Shown piece by piece: positions 18,811-27,341 of a stretch of DNA of 64,000 nucleotides. The DNA comes from Aquimarina sp. ERC-38 (GTDB lineage: Bacteria; Bacteroidota; Bacteroidia; Flavobacteriales; Flavobacteriaceae): assembly GCF_026222555.1 (NCBI RefSeq), contig NZ_CP098511.1, forward strand, positions 1 through 64,000, written 5' to 3'. Within the stretch, counting starts at the first letter, position 1. The number at the start of each line of letters is the position of its first letter. A program made the translations under genes and the position numbers. Under the pieces are notes generated by a model, which saw nothing but the letters and a program-made list of their open reading frames with translations, did not search any database and was not told the origin of the DNA.

Positions 18811-18845
18811 ACAGAGGGAATCTTAACAGGTTCCCTCTGTTTTTA
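18811..18845 (+). terminator. Rho-independent terminator of the adenylation/crotonase cluster
   Basis: A perfect 10-bp stem ACAGAGGGAA/TTCCCTCTGT with a 10-base loop, followed directly by a T-run. It lies 24 bases after the stop of the predicted outer-membrane protein. Confidence 0.9.
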
Positions 18846-18972
18846 TATAGCTAAGGTTGCAATTTTGCAGTCTTTGCTATTTTACTTTTTAACTGAAGTT
18901 TTTCAAACAGAAATTATAAAAATCCTGTTACAGCTTTATGTAAATTCAAATCGCAGATTCTATAGAATATAG

Positions 18973-18980
18973 TATTTTTG
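18973..18980 (+). promoter_or_regulatory. Promoter -7 box of purL
   Basis: TATTTTTG fits TAnnTTTG, 29 bases upstream of the purL ATG. No clear -33 TTG is present at 19-21 bases, so strength is uncertain. Confidence 0.5.
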
Positions 18981-19009
18981 CATTTTAGATACTAAACCTG
19001 ATATCAACC

Positions 19010-22000
19010 ATGATTTATTTCTTCGGAAAACCTTCCATAAAAGTATTTGCAGTTGACTGTTCTTCAGAGCTTACAGAACAAGACATACAAAAGCTTTCCT
19101 GGCTTTTTGGAAACCATCCTAAAATTGATTCGGCGTCGGTAGACGCCTTTTTTATTGGGCCGCGAGCAGCCATGATTACACCATGGAGTACCAATGCGGT
19201 AGAAATAACTCAAAATATGGGAATGTCTCATATTATCCGTATTGAAGAGTTTATTACTGTTACCGAAGATTTTACGGATTTTGACCCGATGCTTTTTGAA
19301 AAGTATGGAAAATTACATCAGAAGATATTTACTATTCATATTCAGCCGGAACCGGTGATTGAAATTCTAGATATTAAGGCTTATAACTTGCAGGAAGGTT
19401 TAGCGCTAAGTGATGAAGAAATTGAGTATTTGGAAAGCGTTTCCAAAAAAATAGGTAGAAAACTAACAGATTCCGAAGTTTTTGGCTTTTCACAGGTAAA
19501 TTCGGAGCACTGTAGACATAAAATATTTAACGGAAGCTTTGTCATTGATGGTGAAGAAAAACCAACTTCTCTTTTCAAACTTATCAAAAAAACTTCTGAA
19601 AAAAATCCAAATAGCATTGTTTCTGCATATAAGGATAATGTAGCTTTTATAAAAGGGCCAAAGGTTACTCAATTTGCCCCTAAACGAGCAGATCAACCGG
19701 ACACCTATCAGGAAACTGAATTTGATAGTGTGATTTCGCTTAAAGCGGAAACCCATAATTTCCCTACTACTGTAGAACCTTTTAACGGGGCTGCTACCGG
19801 ATCAGGTGGTGAAATCCGGGATCGTTTGGCGGGAGGTAAGGGTTCGCTTCCTCTAGCTGGAACCGCGGTATATATGACTTCCTATTCGCGCTTACAAAAA
19901 GAACGCCCCTGGGAACAACAAATGGAGGAACGTAACTGGTTGTACCAAACTCCCATTGATATATTAATTAAAGCATCTAACGGAGCTTCGGATTTTGGTA
20001 ATAAATTTGGGCAACCTTTAATTGCCGGGTCTGTTCTTACTTTTGAACATGATGAATCTAAAAGTACAACCACTACTTCTTCTCGTAAATTGGGGTATGA
20101 TAAGGTAATCATGCAGGCAGGAGGTATTGGTTATGGTAAAATAGCGCAGGCTCAAAAAGATACCCCGCAAAAAGGGGATGAAATTGTTATTTTAGGTGGA
20201 GAAAATTACCGGATTGGAATGGGAGGTGCCGCCGTATCATCAGCAGATACCGGAGCGTTTAGTAGCGGTATTGAACTAAATGCTGTACAGCGATCCAATC
20301 CTGAAATGCAAAAAAGAGCTGCTAATGCTATTCGTGGGATGGTAGAAAGTGAAGAAAATCCAATTGTTTCCATTCATGACCATGGTGCCGGGGGGCATTT
20401 AAATTGCTTATCCGAACTGGTAGAAGAAACCGGCGGACATATCAACTTAGATGAACTACCTGTAGGTGATCCTACATTGTCTGCTAAAGAGATTATTGGT
20501 AATGAATCCCAGGAACGAATGGGGCTGATAATAGGTCAAAAAGATGTAGCTACCCTACAACGTATTGCAGAACGGGAACGATCACCCATGTACCAGGTTG
20601 GCAAAGTAACTAACGATCATCGTTTTACTTTTAAATCCGAAGCTACCTCCGAAAAACCCATGGATTTGGCCTTAGAAGATATGTTTGGGAGTTCGCCGAA
20701 AACGGTAATGACCGATCGTACGCTATCGCGTCCTTATAAAAAGGTTCTGTACCAAAAAGAAGAAATACACACCTATCTGGAACAAGTACTGCAACTGGAA
20801 GCTGTTGCTTGTAAAGACTGGTTGACCAATAAAGTAGACCGCTGTGTGGGCGGAAAAGTAGCCAAACAACAATGTGCCGGACCCTTGCAATTACCTTTAA
20901 ATAATTGTGGGGTGATGGCGCTGGATTTTAAAGGAAAAGAAGGGATTGCCACCAGTATTGGTCACTCCCCTATCTCCGGATTAATTGATCCGAAAGCCGG
21001 AAGTAAAAATTCCATTGCAGAAGCCTTAACTAATCTTATCTGGGCACCTTTACAAAACGGACTTCAATCGGTATCTCTATCAGCCAACTGGATGTGGCCT
21101 TGTAAAAATGAAGGGGAAGACGCCCGGTTATACCAGGCAGTTGAAGCAATATCTAATTTTGCTATTGAATTAGGAATTAATGTGCCTACGGGTAAAGATT
21201 CCTTATCTATGAAGCAAAAATACCCAAAGGAAGAAGTCATTTCTCCGGGTACAGTCATTATTTCTGCTGCGGGGCATTGCGATGATATTTCAAACGTAAT
21301 CGAACCTGTTTTTCAACAAGAAGACGGAGCCATTTATTATATAAATTTATCACAGGATACGTTTAAATTGGGTGGTTCTTCTTTTGCTCAGGTTCAGGGG
21401 CAGATTGGAAATGAAGCTCCTACGATTCAAAATACCGAGTACTTTAAAAAGACCTTTAATTGCATTCAGCAATTAATTAAAGAAAAAAAGATCATTGCCG
21501 GACATGATGTTGCTTCGGGTGGATTCATTACTACTTTATTAGAATTGTGTTTTGCAGGTACCAATCTGGGTGCAGACCTGGATGTAACTGGTTTAAAAGA
21601 AGAAGACAGTATTAAAATGCTATTTTCAGAGAACTGCGGAATTATTTTTCAAAGTATTTCCGACAATTCAGTGGAAAATATTTTAGCCGAAAATAGTATT
21701 GATTTTTTTAATATAGGAAAGGTTACCGGACAGTCTGAATTAAAGATCAAAAACGGTAAAGAAGATTTTTCATTTTCTATTCCTTCCTTGCGGAAGACCT
21801 GGTATCAAACCTCGTATTTACTAGACCAAAAACAAACGTCAAATAACCTGGCACAAAATCGTTATGAAAACTTTGATCAACAAGCTTTACAATATCAATT
21901 TCCAAAACATTTTACTGGAGAACTACCTAATATAACATCAGATACTAACAAACCTAAAGCGGCAATTATCCGGGAAAAAGGAAGTAATTCCGAACGGGAG

Positions 22001-22702
22001 ATGGCACATGCAATGTACCTGGCGGGATTTGAAGTACGGGACGTACACATGACGGATTTGATTTCAGGCCGGGAAACTTTGGAAGACATTCAATTTATCG
22101 GTGCCGTAGGAGGATTTTCAAATAGTGATGTTTTAGGTTCGGCTAAAGGCTGGACTGGAGCTTTTTTATATAATGAAAAAGCAAAAAAAGCCTTAAACAA
22201 TTTCTTTTCCAGAGAAGACACGCTTTCCGTAGGTATTTGTAACGGTTGCCAGCTTTTTATGGAATTGGAAAAAATTAACCCGGATCATAAAAAACACGGA
22301 AAATTACTTCATAACAATTCTCAAAAACATGAAAGTGCGTTTACATCGGTTAAGATTCAAGAGAATCATTCGGTGATGTTAGCTTCTTTAGCCGGAAGTA
22401 CGCTAGGTGTCTGGATATCACACGGAGAAGGTAAATTTAATCTTCCCTTATCTGAGGATAACTATCATATTGTGGCAAAATACGGTTATGATCAATATCC
22501 GGCAAATCCAAATGGCTCGGATTTTAATACGGCCATGTTAGCAGATACTACCGGACGGCATTTGGTAATGATGCCACATATCGAACGTTCTATTTTTCAA
22601 TGGAATTGGGCATATTATCCCAAGAATCGAAAAGATCAGGTATCCCCCTGGTTAGAAGCTTTTACGAATGCTAAAAAATGGATTGATCATAAAAATCATT
22701 AG
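19010..22702 (+). CDS. purL: Phosphoribosylformylglycinamidine synthase (single-chain)
   Basis: A 1230-residue single-chain FGAM synthase that converts FGAR, glutamine and ATP to FGAM in purine biosynthesis. This is the long type with synthetase and glutaminase in one chain. Visible motifs are the N-terminal FGAR-AT linker region, VNSEHCRHKIFNG near residue 165, FNGAATGSGGEIRDR near 258 and PTGKDSLSMK near 725. The C-terminal class I glutamine amidotransferase has VGICNGCQ with catalytic Cys1077 and a late histidine/glutamate pair in MMPHIERS. It is a monocistronic gene between a terminator and a repeat region. Confidence 0.97.
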   Translation: MIYFFGKPSIKVFAVDCSSELTEQDIQKLSWLFGNHPKIDSASVDAFFIGPRAAMITPWSTNAVEITQNMGMSHIIRIEEFITVTEDFTDFDPMLFEKYGKLHQKIFTIHIQPEPVIEILDIKAYNLQEGLALSDEEIEYLESVSKKIGRKLTDSEVFGFSQVNSEHCRHKIFNGSFVIDGEEKPTSLFKLIKKTSEKNPNSIVSAYKDNVAFIKGPKVTQFAPKRADQPDTYQETEFDSVISLKAETHNFPTTVEPFNGAATGSGGEIRDRLAGGKGSLPLAGTAVYMTSYSRLQKERPWEQQMEERNWLYQTPIDILIKASNGASDFGNKFGQPLIAGSVLTFEHDESKSTTTTSSRKLGYDKVIMQAGGIGYGKIAQAQKDTPQKGDEIVILGGENYRIGMGGAAVSSADTGAFSSGIELNAVQRSNPEMQKRAANAIRGMVESEENPIVSIHDHGAGGHLNCLSELVEETGGHINLDELPVGDPTLSAKEIIGNESQERMGLIIGQKDVATLQRIAERERSPMYQVGKVTNDHRFTFKSEATSEKPMDLALEDMFGSSPKTVMTDRTLSRPYKKVLYQKEEIHTYLEQVLQLEAVACKDWLTNKVDRCVGGKVAKQQCAGPLQLPLNNCGVMALDFKGKEGIATSIGHSPISGLIDPKAGSKNSIAEALTNLIWAPLQNGLQSVSLSANWMWPCKNEGEDARLYQAVEAISNFAIELGINVPTGKDSLSMKQKYPKEEVISPGTVIISAAGHCDDISNVIEPVFQQEDGAIYYINLSQDTFKLGGSSFAQVQGQIGNEAPTIQNTEYFKKTFNCIQQLIKEKKIIAGHDVASGGFITTLLELCFAGTNLGADLDVTGLKEEDSIKMLFSENCGIIFQSISDNSVENILAENSIDFFNIGKVTGQSELKIKNGKEDFSFSIPSLRKTWYQTSYLLDQKQTSNNLAQNRYENFDQQALQYQFPKHFTGELPNITSDTNKPKAAIIREKGSNSEREMAHAMYLAGFEVRDVHMTDLISGRETLEDIQFIGAVGGFSNSDVLGSAKGWTGAFLYNEKAKKALNNFFSREDTLSVGICNGCQLFMELEKINPDHKKHGKLLHNNSQKHESAFTSVKIQENHSVMLASLAGSTLGVWISHGEGKFNLPLSEDNYHIVAKYGYDQYPANPNGSDFNTAMLADTTGRHLVMMPHIERSIFQWNWAYYPKNRKDQVSPWLEAFTNAKKWIDHKNH

Positions 22703-22767
22703 TGTCCGGTAAAGTTTTAAGACCCGCCTGCGGACGGGCAGGTCGCTATCACTTCTAGAATCAAGAT
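22703..22767. repeat. Dispersed TGTCCGGTA repeat, copy 2, with a GC-rich palindrome
   Basis: It shares TGTCCGGTA and TCGCTATC-CTTCTAGAA blocks with 8860-8897. Between the blocks lies an extra imperfect palindrome at about 22721-22744 (GACCCGCCTGCGGACGGGCA core), much more GC-rich than its surroundings. Confidence 0.55.
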
Positions 22768-22828
22768 TGGAGATAGATGTTTTAACTTCGGTAAATATTG
22801 TACGTTCACTACCGGTGATTTTTGAACT

Positions 22829-22865
22829 AAAAGCAAAACCGGATTTATTTTTTGATAAATCCGGT
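22829..22865 (-). terminator. Terminator of the 53-aa protein gene
   Basis: A perfect stem ACCGGATTTAT/ATAAATCCGGT with a 6-base loop. Read on the minus strand it ends in TTTTGCTTTT and lies 28 bases past the stop of the small gene 22893-23054. Confidence 0.75.
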
Positions 22866-22892
22866 CTACCCTGTCGTTCAAGTAGGTTTTAC

Positions 22893-23054
22893 CTACTCTT
22901 CGTTTTCTACTTCTTTACCTTTAGAGGTAGCTCTCAGGTCTTGTTCTAGTTTTTCGGCATCTCTACCGCCATAACCTGCCATTCTACCAGGTCCGTTTTC
23001 TGTAGCGTTAGACTGATGGTCTTCTATTTTTTTACTTTCGGATTGTGACTTCAT
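22893..23054 (-). CDS. Small hydrophilic protein (53 aa), unknown function
   Basis: A short gene with ATG start and TAG stop. The product is very polar (starts MKSQSESKKIEDHQ, ends GKEVENEE) and has a central GPGRMAGYGGRDAEKL segment. There is no signal or membrane segment. Charged, glycine-containing, disordered peptides of this size resemble stress or desiccation-related proteins in general character, but no family is recognised. Support comes from a good codon pattern, an isolated position and a dedicated terminator right downstream. Confidence 0.55.
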   Translation of the reverse strand: MKSQSESKKIEDHQSNATENGPGRMAGYGGRDAEKLEQDLRATSKGKEVENEE

Positions 23055-23332
23055 TGTTCTCTATTTTAAAATTTACTACAAAGTACCAGCTATTTTAAAA
23101 ACAAAGTACCTGTAATCATACGCTTACGGACGTATATGCAAAAGAATTTTAGGTAGGTCATAGTACAAGCTTACGAAAAATTCCAGTCATTTTTTAAATT
23201 TCCTGAAGTCTAATGGTTTATTGATTGGTAAGGCTATAATACAATAGTGTTAATATGTCAAAATTTAACTAACTATTTTATTTACCGCTATTTATCCTAT
23301 CCTAAATCCTATCTAAAGGAAAGGACTCTTGG

Positions 23333-23364
23333 CTACCTTCCCTTCGGGAAGGGCTGGGGATGGG
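23333..23364. repeat. Reverse-oriented copy of the CCCTTCC palindrome repeat
   Basis: CTTCCCTTCGGGAAGGGCTG followed by GGGATGGG is the reverse complement of the CATCCCC-CCCTTCC part of the repeats at 2242, 37878, 39178 and 39386. It lies between the 53-aa gene and the peptidase gene. Confidence 0.6.
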
Positions 23365-23420
23365 ATTAATTTAAATGAATTAAAATTATTCACGACATTT
23401 TAAACCAGAGCCATTGGTAA

Positions 23421-24803
23421 TTACTGTAAATAAGAATCCATTAAATACACAAGAGAAGCCATGGTTGCTGCCCCCAGTTCTAATTCTCGTTTATTGATTG
23501 CCTCAAAAGTGTCATTTTTAGCGTGATGATGAACAAAGTATCGCTGTGAATCCGGACGTAATCCAGCTAGAACTATCCCTTCTTTTTTAAGGGGGTTAAT
23601 ATCGGCACCACTATAGCCTTTGGTAAACTGATGGATTAAATAAGGTTCAAATAAGGGTTTCCAAGAGGTCACTTCGGTAAAATTAGTATCATCACAATCC
23701 AGTGAAAATCCTCTAGGCGTAAATCCTCCGGCATCACTTTCCAAAGCAAAAACATGATTTTCCTTTTTTTCGTTGGCTACCTTCGCATATTCTTTTCCGC
23801 CCCGTAAGCCATTTTCTTCGTTCATAAATAGAACTACCCGTAACGAATGTTTTGGCTGATAGCCTGATTCCTTTAATAATCGTAGTACTTCCATGGATTG
23901 TACTACTCCAGCTCCATCGTCATGCGACCCGTCTCCTAAATCCCAGGAATCCAAATGCCCTCCCACGACCATATATTGGTCCGGGTAGGTAGTTCCTTTA
24001 ATTTCGCCAATAACATTGTACGATTGTACATCCGGCCAACTCCTACAATTCATATTCATACTGAATTGCACGTTTGGGTTTAGGGATAATATGGAACTTA
24101 ATAAATCCGCACCGTTGGTACTGATTGCTGCCGCCGGAATCTTTTGATAGTTCTTTAAATCGCCGTAGCTCATCGAACCGGTATGAGGCAAATCGTCTTT
24201 ACGCAGATTCATGGATCGAACTAAAACGCCTACCGCACCGTACTTTACCGCTTCTAATGCTCCAGAATAGCGCTGATCCACACATCCGCCGTAAGCTTCA
24301 AAGGTATTGATCAAATCCGCCTGCATCGGTCGGTTGTAAAATACGATACGTCCTTTAATACTATCCTTCGGGATTTCTTTTAGTTCTTCTAGGCTTTTTA
24401 CTTCAATAACTCTTGCTTTAGTTCCCCCGGGAGCGGTCGCCACCGAACCTCCCAATGCACAAATGTCAACCTTGGTTGTTTTGCCCGGTTTGGTCTCAAT
24501 AAACGCAAATTCAGGTACGCCCCGGGTCCATTTTGGTACCATTACCGGTTGTAACCAAACTTTATCCAAACCTAATTTCCCCAATTCTTCCTTAGTCCAT
24601 TCCACTGCCTCTTCCGCCTTTACCGAACCGGATAACCTGGGTCCTATTTGATTAGAAAGATATTCCAGCCATTCGTAGCTTTTTCCGTTAAGAAGTGAGG
24701 TGGTATATATCTTTTTAAGCTGAACCGAATCCTTATTTTGCGCCGTACCCAGTAGGGTATATAATAGCATTAACGATAATAGTAATTTCCCCTTATTTCT
24801 CAT
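23421..24803 (-). CDS. Exported M28-family zinc peptidase
   Basis: A 460-residue exported metallopeptidase of the M28 family (carboxypeptidase Q / aminopeptidase-like). A signal peptide (MRNKGKLLLSLMLLYTLLGTAQ) leads a protease-associated domain (about 120-260) inserted before the catalytic zinc part. Zinc and catalytic residues are visible: GGHLDSWDLGDGSHDDGAG, NEENG with the general-base glutamate, ALESDAGG, and a late histidine in VHHHAKNDT. It would remove single amino acids from peptides in the periplasm or outside. Its start overlaps the end of the PPK2 gene by 11 bases, so the two are co-transcribed. Confidence 0.9.
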   Translation of the reverse strand: MRNKGKLLLSLMLLYTLLGTAQNKDSVQLKKIYTTSLLNGKSYEWLEYLSNQIGPRLSGSVKAEEAVEWTKEELGKLGLDKVWLQPVMVPKWTRGVPEFAFIETKPGKTTKVDICALGGSVATAPGGTKARVIEVKSLEELKEIPKDSIKGRIVFYNRPMQADLINTFEAYGGCVDQRYSGALEAVKYGAVGVLVRSMNLRKDDLPHTGSMSYGDLKNYQKIPAAAISTNGADLLSSILSLNPNVQFSMNMNCRSWPDVQSYNVIGEIKGTTYPDQYMVVGGHLDSWDLGDGSHDDGAGVVQSMEVLRLLKESGYQPKHSLRVVLFMNEENGLRGGKEYAKVANEKKENHVFALESDAGGFTPRGFSLDCDDTNFTEVTSWKPLFEPYLIHQFTKGYSGADINPLKKEGIVLAGLRPDSQRYFVHHHAKNDTFEAINKRELELGAATMASLVYLMDSYLQ

Positions 24804-25674
24804 CTTCGAGTTGTTGTATGTATTTTTTTAAATCTGCTGTAGTCTCAGCATCCAGTTCTGGTTCTTTAATATCCGTATATTTCTTTAATGTGCCATACAA
24901 AGTCTTTGCCACAATTAACCGGGCGGTAGGTTTATCATCGGCAGGTATGATAAACCAGGGGGCATTTTCTTTTGAAGTATGGTTAATCGCTTCTTCGTAG
25001 CATTCCTGGTATTTATCCCATAAAGCTCTTTCTTTAAGATCCCCTTTATCAAACTTCCAGTTCTTTTCTTTTTTCTCCAACCTTCTCAATAAGCGATACT
25101 TCTGTTCTTCTTTAGATAGATGAAGGTAAAACTTAAAGATTAAGGTTCCGTTTTCGGCAAGGTGTTTTTCAAAGTTGTTAATTTGCTCAAAACGTTGTTC
25201 CCAAAATTCGTCATCAATCGCATCAACTGACTGAATATCTGGTAGATTTTCATTTAAAATATATTCCGGATGCACACGGGTCACCAGTACGTTTTCATAA
25301 TGCGTCCGATTAAAAATTCCGAATTTACCTCTGTCTGGCAAAGCAATATAGTGACGCCATAGGTAATCATGATTTAATTCTTTTGTAGTGGGTGCTTTAA
25401 AACTATGCACTTCAACCCCTCTTACATTTAATTCTTTAAACACTTCGCGGATCAAACTATCCTTACCGGAAGTATCCATACCCTGAAAACAGATAAGTAC
25501 AGCGTATTTATTATGTGCATATAAAGTATCCTGAAATTCGCCGAGTTGTTTGCGAACTTTTTTTAGTTCTTTTTTAACCGCTTTCTCATCTGCTTCCAAA
25601 TCATACCTAGTCGCAATGTCAGAAAGTTTTACGGGAGAGGTCACTTTAAAGTCCGAAGTTTGAATCTCTTTCAT
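24793..25674 (-). CDS. Polyphosphate kinase 2 family protein
   Basis: A 293-residue PPK2-type enzyme that transfers phosphate between polyphosphate and nucleotides. The Walker A-like loop FQGMDTSGKDSLIREV (about residues 64-79) and Walker B/lid elements (PDRGKFGIFNRTHYENVLVTRVHPE split over two strands; RRLEKKEKNWKF) are present. Length and motif set fit the short, single-domain PPK2 group; whether it prefers AMP, ADP or GDP cannot be told. It overlaps the M28 peptidase gene by 11 bases and follows the small outer-membrane protein after 53 bases. Confidence 0.9.
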   Translation of the reverse strand: MKEIQTSDFKVTSPVKLSDIATRYDLEADEKAVKKELKKVRKQLGEFQDTLYAHNKYAVLICFQGMDTSGKDSLIREVFKELNVRGVEVHSFKAPTTKELNHDYLWRHYIALPDRGKFGIFNRTHYENVLVTRVHPEYILNENLPDIQSVDAIDDEFWEQRFEQINNFEKHLAENGTLIFKFYLHLSKEEQKYRLLRRLEKKEKNWKFDKGDLKERALWDKYQECYEEAINHTSKENAPWFIIPADDKPTARLIVAKTLYGTLKKYTDIKEPELDAETTADLKKYIQQLEDEK

Positions 25675-25727
25675 TAGTTCTTATTGAATTTGAAAGATAC
25701 TAAACATTTAGATTCCCTCCCAGAAAT

Positions 25728-26273
25728 TTATAGACCTAAGCGATAACTAATACCGCCACCAAAGGTATCATACCTACGCCCAAAACTTTTTACCACTAGT
25801 TCTGCAAATAGATTAATTTTATCAGATAACGGATAGGTCGATTTTGCTTTTAGGCCAAACCCATGATTATAATCTCCAGAGTTAATAAAAAGTTTTGAAG
25901 TATTACGTTCTAATTCTGAAATGGGATAATTATTTAAAAAATAACTGAATCCCACATAAAATTTAAGTGGTTCCCAACTATAAACCCTCCGTAAGTAGCC
26001 AATTTCAAATTCATTAAATACTTCGGTATTCTCAAATTCTTTTCTAAAAAACCGATGATAAGCTAAGGTATACGAAGATTTTTGAGAAGCTGTATTAAAT
26101 TGCGTTCGGATTTCTAAGCCTACTTCATCCTGTAAACCAATACTGACAATACCTCCTATACCCATATTTACCTCTCCACTTTTATATTGTTGTGCGGAAA
26201 CATTTACAATGAACAGCAGTAAAATGATAATATAGCCTTTATTTAGTATCAAAACCGTCAATACTTTTAGCAT
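25728..26273 (-). CDS. Small outer-membrane protein, paralogue of 26777-27337
   Basis: A 181-residue exported protein with an N-terminal hydrophobic segment ending NVSAQQ. The mature part shows about eight amphipathic strands and ends in YRLGL. It shares layout and the VKSFGRRYDTFGGGIS motif with the 26777-27337 product (VKSLGRRFDTVAIGFN), so the two are paralogues on either side of a flavin-fold gene. The start overlaps the end of that gene by 35 bases. Function unknown; a small barrel is inferred. Confidence 0.65.
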   Translation of the reverse strand: MLKVLTVLILNKGYIIILLLFIVNVSAQQYKSGEVNMGIGGIVSIGLQDEVGLEIRTQFNTASQKSSYTLAYHRFFRKEFENTEVFNEFEIGYLRRVYSWEPLKFYVGFSYFLNNYPISELERNTSKLFINSGDYNHGFGLKAKSTYPLSDKINLFAELVVKSFGRRYDTFGGGISYRLGL

Positions 26274-26772
26274 TCTTTTTCGTTCGATACTCTACCAACT
26301 TTTCTTTACCTTGTTTTGCTGCCCAACTGGTTAGCATGGTTCGCTCTTCAACAAGATCCATACGAGGTACCGCAAAACCGCAAGAGGATTGAACCCTTTC
26401 GATATTAACTTCAAAAATCTGACGACTACCGGGATAATTAGGAAAGAAAGCACTGTATTTTTTAAATTTTACGGTATCTAGTTCATACGCAACTGCTTTT
26501 CCATAAACTCTAAGAATTAAGGGTTTTTCATCAAAAGAACACCACATTAAAGTAATCCGCGGATTTTGTAAAACATGGGCAGCCGTTTCATTTCCGCTAC
26601 CAGTTAGGTTTAACCATAGTATGGTTTTATGATCTACGATACGTAAGCTGTCCATTCCTTTAGGAGATACATTAACGCTTCCGGTACTGGCAGCAGTACC
26701 CGTGAAAAATAAAGGTTGTTTCTTAATAAAATCCTGTATTGGATCGGTTAAGTATTCTTCAATTTTACTCAT
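26239..26772 (-). CDS. Pyridoxamine 5'-phosphate oxidase-like FMN-binding protein
   Basis: A 177-residue split-barrel flavin-fold protein. The N-terminal region FFTGTAASTGSVNVSPKGMDS (read in two parts) and ILWLNLTGSGNETAAHVLQN are typical of the PPOX/FMN-binding group, as is the TLMWCSFDEKPLILRVYGKA strand pair. The family includes FMN, F420 and heme binders, and activity cannot be assigned. The ATG at 26772 gives MSKIEEYLTDPIQ; a longer frame to 26796 is unlikely. It lies 4 bases after one outer-membrane paralogue and overlaps the second by 35 bases, so it is part of the operon. Confidence 0.8.
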   Translation of the reverse strand: MSKIEEYLTDPIQDFIKKQPLFFTGTAASTGSVNVSPKGMDSLRIVDHKTILWLNLTGSGNETAAHVLQNPRITLMWCSFDEKPLILRVYGKAVAYELDTVKFKKYSAFFPNYPGSRQIFEVNIERVQSSCGFAVPRMDLVEERTMLTSWAAKQGKEKLVEYRTKKNAKSIDGFDTK

Positions 26773-26776
26773 ATCC

Positions 26777-27337
26777 TTAAAATTTATAAAAATCAAAATT
26801 AAATCCTATTGCAACCGTATCAAAACGCCTTCCTAGGCTTTTTACATTACCTTCTATAAAGATATGTAACGGAGGGGACACCTGGTATAGTGCTCTTATT
26901 TTAATTTGTGCTCCATGATTAAAACTTCCGGTGATAAAAGAAAGATAGGCGTCCTCTTCAATTTCTTCAAAAAAAGAAGCATCATTACCAATATATCCCA
27001 TCCCCGCGGTAATAGTCGTCGGATACCAGTTGAATAAAATAAGGTTGATCCCCAAAGCCACTTCGTTATAACTTTGTTCGTTGTTATTTTCCGAAAACAG
27101 AATAGAACGGTTGACTTCGGCTAAAAAAGTTGTAGCACAATTAAAGGCATATTCTGCCCGAACGCCTACCCCTATTTCTTCTCCTACGGCAAAAAGCTTA
27201 TTTGCCGAAATACCATAATTAAAGGAGTTAATGTCGTATTGACCGTATAAAACTACAGAACCGGTAGTAGTAAACATAACCCATAACAGGAATAGTCTTG
27301 CTTTAAGGTTATTATTTTTCTTTTTTATCGGAAACAT
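26777..27337 (-). CDS. Small outer-membrane protein, paralogue of 25728-26273
   Basis: An exported protein of 186 residues from the ATG at 27337; the frame extends to a TTG at 27355 that would overlap the regulator's stop. A signal peptide (ARLFLLWVMFTTTGSVVLYG) is followed by beta-rich sequence with repeated aromatic-glycine pairs and the KSLGRRFDT motif shared with its neighbour. The start lies 4 bases after the response-regulator stop, inside the operon. Small barrel of unknown function. Confidence 0.65.
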   Translation of the reverse strand: MFPIKKKNNNLKARLFLLWVMFTTTGSVVLYGQYDINSFNYGISANKLFAVGEEIGVGVRAEYAFNCATTFLAEVNRSILFSENNNEQSYNEVALGINLILFNWYPTTITAGMGYIGNDASFFEEIEEDAYLSFITGSFNHGAQIKIRALYQVSPPLHIFIEGNVKSLGRRFDTVAIGFNFDFYKF

Positions 27338-27341
27338 ACAT

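Noticed and set aside
22767-22949. Plus-strand 60-aa reading frame
   Set aside because: It overlaps the better-supported 53-aa minus-strand gene and its terminator, and has an unlikely cysteine/phenylalanine-rich sequence.
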